NCBI GenBank assembly: GCA_032719365.1
Contig: CM064862.1
Span: 2,368,501-2,432,500 of the forward strand
Origin: Prinsepia uniflora
Taxonomy: Eukaryota > Streptophyta > Magnoliopsida > Rosales > Rosaceae
Direction of reading: 5' to 3'
DNA: 64,000 nt
The notes under the pieces: generated by a model
Told to the model about the DNA's origin: nothing
Seen by the model: the letters and a program-made list of their open reading frames with translations, nothing else
The model's database searches: none
Position numbers and translations under genes: made by a program
Part shown: one piece after another, positions 59,330 through 64,000 of the stretch
Position numbering within the stretch: the first letter of the stretch is position 1
Layout of the letters: every line of letters starts with the position of its first letter

Positions 59330-60720
59330 TCGCACGCACCGTCCAAACAGCTCATTTTCCAAGCCGGACGCACTTCCGTAATTTCCCACGCTTTCCAGGA
59401 ATCTCGAATCCTGTCCAAAAAACAACATGAAAGGTCATTAATGACTCTAAAAACATCATATCAATTTTCCACAATTTTTCGGGAATTTAATAAAAATTTA
59501 AAGGTATAACCTAAACCATCGGACCCTCGAAACAGTATTGATACAATGTCAGTTTGTCTCGGACCCAACACCAAAAATGTTCATTACATCAAATATAATA
59601 AAACACCTGTTGAAAATCTCCCCGGAAACGCCTCCACGCGCCCTCACGCGCCGCCACAAGCGGCTGCGCGTGGAAGCCACGCGCGTAGCACAGTAACTGC
59701 TACAGTGCGTCTCCTCTACCCGAATGACTGGTAAACGGGTTGGAGACCCGCGTTGAGACCCGATTTGTTCTCCTTCAATTGGGCATTGTTTTCTTCCGTT
59801 ATTTAAACTGATTTCATCTAAACCATTTAAATTTAGGTTCTGTAACGTTTAAAATTTCAATTATAACCAAAATCCGATAAATCCCCAATGAACTCTCAAA
59901 CGGGTTTCGTGATCGGGTTCGTCCAATTCATCCCTGTTTTTCAAATTAAATCACACAGAGAGTATTGTGAGAATGAAACAAAAGTTTTTACATAATCAAT
60001 TTCATAAAATTATACCTCCAGCTGCTCGAACTCAAGCTCGATTTCGAGCAAAAATCAGAGCTTCTGTTCTTGCTCAGGGAAGCCCCAATTCTCTTCGTTT
60101 TTGTTGTGAATCGATTCGAAATGACCTCAGAAGACTCAATCGAGTCTCAATTTTGATCCTTAAAGCTCGCCAATCCGAATTCGAATTCTCCCCACAATTT
60201 TCGAATTTTCGAAAATCTGCAAAACCATCGACCCCTCTGTCCTTCGAGTTTGTTTTGCTCCAATTCAGACTCTCCAATCTCTCATTCTCACAACCGAATT
60301 GCTCTTCTATTTAACAATGTTAAGGTTTGGACAAAATGATTAAGTTTTCCCTAATTAAGGGTTTTAGGGTCCCTAAATACATGATTTCCTCCATGTTGTC
60401 TGGACAAAGCAGCAAATATCATTGGCAGGTAGCATGAGTCAGCGTCCACCGTTCGCCCGTCTCAAAAGGACAGTTTTGCCCTTCGCTTCCAAAATTACGA
60501 AAATGCCTCTCGCCTTCGTAGACCCATAACTTTCGCATCCGATCTCCGATTTCGGCATGCCGCCTGTCTATGGATTCGTATCAACTCGACCTACGTAACG
60601 GTCTCTGGCCCTCGTCCTTTCGACCCCCCGGTTCAAAAGTCAACATTTTGCCCATGCTTGGGGGCAAAATGGTCATTTTGCACATTATGTCTGGTTCACA
60701 CCACTAAACCCAGAATAGTC
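59330..60720 (-). repeat. antisense fragment of the solo-LTR A/B family inside the gag-only element
   Basis: The reverse complement shares landmarks with solo LTRs A and B in order: 'catagacaggcggcatgccgaaatcgg', 'atcgagcttgagt(t)cgag', 'ggaggtataattttatgaaattgat', the 'cgcggg(t)tctacaaccc' phrase, 'ccacgcgcagccgcttgtggcggcgcgtgagg', 'gaacatttttggtg', and 'ctgtttggacggtgcgtg'. The LTR ends (TGTAAC..., ...CTGTCA) are not present. Either this family fragment was inserted before the element last moved, or it is part of the element's normal 3' region. Confidence 0.75.
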
Positions 60721-60878
60721 ATTCTAAAACTAAAAATTGACTTTTACCCTTATAACCAGGGGCAAAACCGTCAAATAAACACTGACTCGATTCTTGAACC
60801 CAACAGTAACCGGTAACCCGGTAATATAAGACTCCAAACAATGTACATCCATCCGAATTCCCTGAATACCGAATCGAT

Positions 60879-60889
60879 GTGGGGGCATT
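60879..60889 (+). other. polypurine tract of the gag-only element
   Basis: GTGGGGGCATT immediately precedes the 3' LTR at 60890, the expected place for plus-strand priming. Confidence 0.7.
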
Positions 60890-61474
60890 TGTGGAACCCA
60901 AAATCATCCGAAAATTATGGAGCCGTCACGTGTCCCGTAATTCCCAAAAATTACCAAATTGCCCTTGGCAAATAACGCTGATCATTTGAAAAACACCCAC
61001 ACATTAAATAATCTATTTACCAGTTAAATACGTTATTTGATCGGGTTAAAACCTCCGTAATATTGATATTCTCCCCGAGAGTTAATTATCGTTATTCTTA
61101 ATAATGGATAATTAATATTAATATTAAAATACAACAAATATCATTACTATCATAATGAGCCATCATTACAATTATTAAATAATATATTTAATAATAATAT
61201 ATTATTTACTAATTAAATATTCAACCGACCAATCAGAACGCTCCAAGGCTCCCAAGATTTTCCTATAAATAGGAAGACACATTTCATTTCCAAGGGACGT
61301 TGATTCTTCGTTTCGAAGTATATCCCTTTCCTCTCTCGAAGCTAACTTAGGCATCAGAGTGTTCTTGGTCGAACAACCCCCCGGGTAAATCGATCGAGGC
61401 AACGATAGCTAATTGTTTGTTGTTTGCAGGAATTGTGAGGACTTTTCACGACGGGTTCAATCTTTGATTCAACA
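60890..61474 (+). repeat. 3' LTR of the gag-only element (585 bp)
   Basis: Same length as the 5' LTR, starting TGTGGAACCC. Eight substitutions separate the two; there are no length differences. Confidence 0.93.
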
Positions 61475-61479
61475 GATTC

Positions 61480-62442
61480 TAAAAACGTATAGGTTTTAAA
61501 AATATATATGTATGTATATAGATTTATAACACAAAAATTTATATATGGGCTAAATTTGATAATCATAAAATGCAAAAATATATTTATGTGAAATTCAATA
61601 TCTAGTGATGATCAATTGATTCATTGTAAGACTAATTAATCATTGTCGTCTAATTATATCGTAATAAAATTAATTATATGTATAAATAATTAATAAAGGA
61701 GAAAGGATTATGAAAAACATAGATAGATAAGCATCTACTCGATCTTTAGGCCTCAAAGATGTTGCTACTTTAGAATCACGAAAAGATGATTATCTCCACA
61801 ACTTTAAATTAAACCCCTTAATTAAGCATAAGTTGGGAATTTGTCGGCTTATATATATATATGGCTTTTGGAAAGATCAGGGGTTTTGAGACAATGCATT
61901 ATTATGTATTCAAAACTTTGCCAGCTCTATCTCTATCTTCGATCTCTTGTTTTGAACCCAAGTTTGGCTTAATTAACACTTTTATTTTCTCTTTAACTTT
62001 TTAATTACTCATCCTTTGGTTACTTTGTTCCCAACTTGAAAGGAAGAAGCCTCCATCTTAGACTGACTTTTTATTTTTTTTCTTTCCAATAGCTAATTTC
62101 TATACTAATTTTCATTTCAATGCCACTACTCGATGGAACCCTAATTTTATATCATCCCCCACTCAAATTTCGTTTTCAATAATTAACGTATGTATAATTT
62201 GGTCGATTTCAATAAAGCATGGCAAAATTCCAAGAAAGATATGGGGGAATACTCGTAAAAAAAAAAGAGAGAGGAAATAAGACATAATTGGAATTCATTT
62301 TATTTCAAAGAAATTTTTCAAGACGAAATAAGACATGATTGTTTTGAACAAGGTTGTAAAAGGAAAACAAGAAACCCTTTTACAAATGGCTGCACCGTCG
62401 GACGTTTTATATATTTGTATCTATACATATTTATAATCCGAA
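61480..62442. other. AT-rich noncoding DNA
   Basis: No gene or bounded repeat recognised between the gag-only element and the MITE relative. Confidence 0.5.
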
Positions 62443-63265
62443 CTCGATCCATTTAATAATCGTATTAAGGATGCTTAGTCCAAACTTGAGCTGTTAGACC
62501 TTGTTTGGTATATCGTACTGTACTAACTATTTCAGTAGGATAGACTAATCTATCCATCAGTTAGACCAGGCACGAACCCAGGATTGAAAATAGAGGTGGG
62601 CTGAATCTATAATTAAGAATAGAAGAGAGCTAATTTATAACCAATTAGTTTAGTATAATAGCATTTACTAGAAATTTAGTAAAAAAATCCTTTGAATTTT
62701 TCATATTTTTTTACATTTGATGTGGGTTGGAGCCCACCCAAAAAGGCTCTGGGTCCGTGCCTGAGTTAGACTGACTATTTAGTTGAATGTTTAGTGCTCT
62801 ATCGAATTAAAATGCCGACTATATTATACTGATCATATTATATTATAGTAATTGATAAGATAATTTGTGTAACCATTTAATAAACAGGTCGTATTCAAAA
62901 TTTAATCAACATATGACCCGTTTAATCTATTTAACATGTTTAATCTATTGAAACTATAAGTTTTAATATGTGTTAGATAGATAAATGAGTAGATATATGA
63001 GTTACTGATTGACACATTTATTAAACATGTTACTATATATGTCATTATACAGGTTAACATTTTGACTTGAAATCTACCTATTTATTAAACGGAATAATAG
63101 GTCATTATACGGGTTAACAAGTTGACCCGAAATTCATCTGTTTATTAAGCGTGTCATAAAAAGTTGACTCAAAAATGACCCGAAACTTTAATCGTGTTAG
63201 TTGATAAAAATAAATTTTATGCGAGTTTCGAATCGTATACCAAATCATGTTAAAAATTGACATTC
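62443..63265. mobile_element. second copy of the 23501-24052 MITE family, interrupted
   Basis: Shares with 23501-24052, in order: 'ccgaactcgatccatttaataatcgt', 'aaggatg', 'atttaataaacaggtc', 'acatatgacccgttt', 'gagtagatatatgagtta', 'gtcattatacgggttaacaagttgacccg', 'aaaaatgacccgaaa.tttaatcgt'. About 375 bases with no counterpart (about 62495-62870) interrupt it. The left tip is eroded. Confidence 0.7.
62567..62763. mobile_element. hAT MITE, 197 bp
   Basis: Terminal inverted repeats CAGGCACGAACCCAG and (inward from the right) CAGGCACGGACCCAG, 14 of 15 matching. Perfect 8-bp target duplication AGTTAGAC at 62559-62566 and 62764-62771. No coding capacity. It sits inside an insertion that itself interrupts the MITE copy at 62443-63265. 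Confidence 0.92.
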
Positions 63266-64000
63266 TTATAGTATTAGCGTGTGTACATATATGGAAACAC
63301 ATCTTAATTACTTCCTAATATTTCTCTCTAGTGAGAGTCCTTAAGCCTTAAGATATAAAATTACATCACTTTAAAAAAAAAAACTAGATAATGATCGAGC
63401 TTGACCAATCATCCTCTTTCAAATGGAACGATATCAATTATTTGTACAAATAAAATAATTTGTTCAAGTCCTCAATGAATGAGCTAGTTTTAGTTTCTCC
63501 TTAATTAATTAGGTCGCCGATTACATGATATCCATGTCAGAAAACCACCGAATATGGATTTAATTATTTAAATTAAACAAGATTTGCAAGTATTTGGAAT
63601 CTAATTTTTCGCCCTCAAAAGGAGGAAGCAAGATAAAGTAGCAGGATCTTTAGCATGTAAAATAAATAAACAAATCGTAATTAATTGCAGAAAGTGGATG
63701 TCCCTTTTTGAAAAAACAAATTAAAGTTCTTTTTCTTTTGCACTCATGGCTGCCATTTCACCTACCTTCCTCTCTTTCACTTGGGTTAACTTGCGTCATC
63801 TTTTTTTTTTTTTGTACGGCACAAATGCTTCAACTTTAATTTTTTTTCCCACTGTTTTAATCAGACTCTTAAGTAAAAAGGGACCTACTCGGTAATACTA
63901 TTCATTAACATATTGATACACCATGCCACCCAAGAACACATGGAGCGCATTTCGGGTTCATTCTCTGTAGCAGTACGTACCAAGACACTAAGTCAGTTTT
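63266..64000. other. AT-rich noncoding DNA at the window end
   Basis: No gene or bounded repeat recognised. Possible upstream region of a gene beyond the window. Confidence 0.4.

Larger units (their letters stand above)
55241..61474 (+). mobile_element. gag-only LTR retrotransposon (TR-GAG/LARD-like), structurally complete
   Basis: A 6234-bp element with two 585-bp LTRs (55241-55825 and 60890-61474). It is flanked by GATTC at 55236-55240 and 61475-61479, a perfect 5-bp target duplication. The order is LTR, probable primer-binding site (ATTGGTGCTTTC from 55826), leader with a ~62-bp tandem duplication, gag (56054-57982, two stops), a hairpin-rich 23/24-bp tandem array, an antisense stretch of the left-end LTR family, a polypurine tract (60879-60889), LTR. 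I find no protease, reverse transcriptase, RNase H or integrase. The LTRs differ at only 8 of 585 positions (98.6% identical), so the insertion is fairly young. Gag-only elements of this kind depend on enzymes from a partner element. Confidence 0.92.

Overview
The window is nuclear DNA from a flowering plant, most likely a woody eudicot. The signs are AT-rich noncoding DNA, short exons split by GT-AG introns, three plant-type genes, and many nested plant transposable elements. No RNA gene, plasmid, phage or CRISPR locus was seen. The species cannot be fixed from sequence reading alone.

Three intact protein genes are supported, all on the + strand. (1) 20371-21777 is an intronless nepenthesin-type secreted aspartic protease, with a decayed relative 3 kb upstream at 16996-17479. 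(2) 29483-42550 is a 20-exon gene of the CLEC16A / TRANSPARENT TESTA 9 (GFS9) family; all exon phases join into one 773-residue frame, intron 1 is GC-AG, and intron 10 carries a 4.6-kb antisense Copia element. (3) 47831-51006 is a three-exon SMXL3-type gene of the SMAX1-LIKE/D53 family (902 residues), with an EAR motif and no RGKT degron. These genes show no evident functional link; they are ordinary neighbours separated by repeats.

The left 19 kb is a repeat and pseudogene zone. It holds a degenerate LTR-like block (about 1200-3450), a fragment of a mitochondrial complex I LYR-subunit gene (3719-3923, minus), a fold-back MITE (4049-4334), and two solo LTRs of one ~2.6-kb LTR family, one inserted inside the other with each target duplication preserved (4530-9715 and 5190-7763). 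After these come a 1.16-kb hAT-type element with 8-bp target duplication (10557-11717) and a long-TIR element that carries a piece of an isopentenyltransferase gene (17868-18508).

The right end holds a structurally complete LTR element (55241-61474, 585-bp LTRs, target duplication GATTC). It has only a damaged gag and no pol, so it resembles the non-autonomous TR-GAG/LARD type. Its interior also carries a 23/24-bp array of potential hairpins and an antisense stretch of the same LTR family that forms the nested solo LTRs at the left end. A MITE relative of the 23501-24052 element follows at 62443-63265, itself interrupted by a 197-bp hAT MITE.

The strongest leads in the hunt are the nested solo LTRs, the captured isopentenyltransferase fragment, the gag-only element with its hairpin array, and the promoter-truncated Copia element in an intron of the TT9-like gene.
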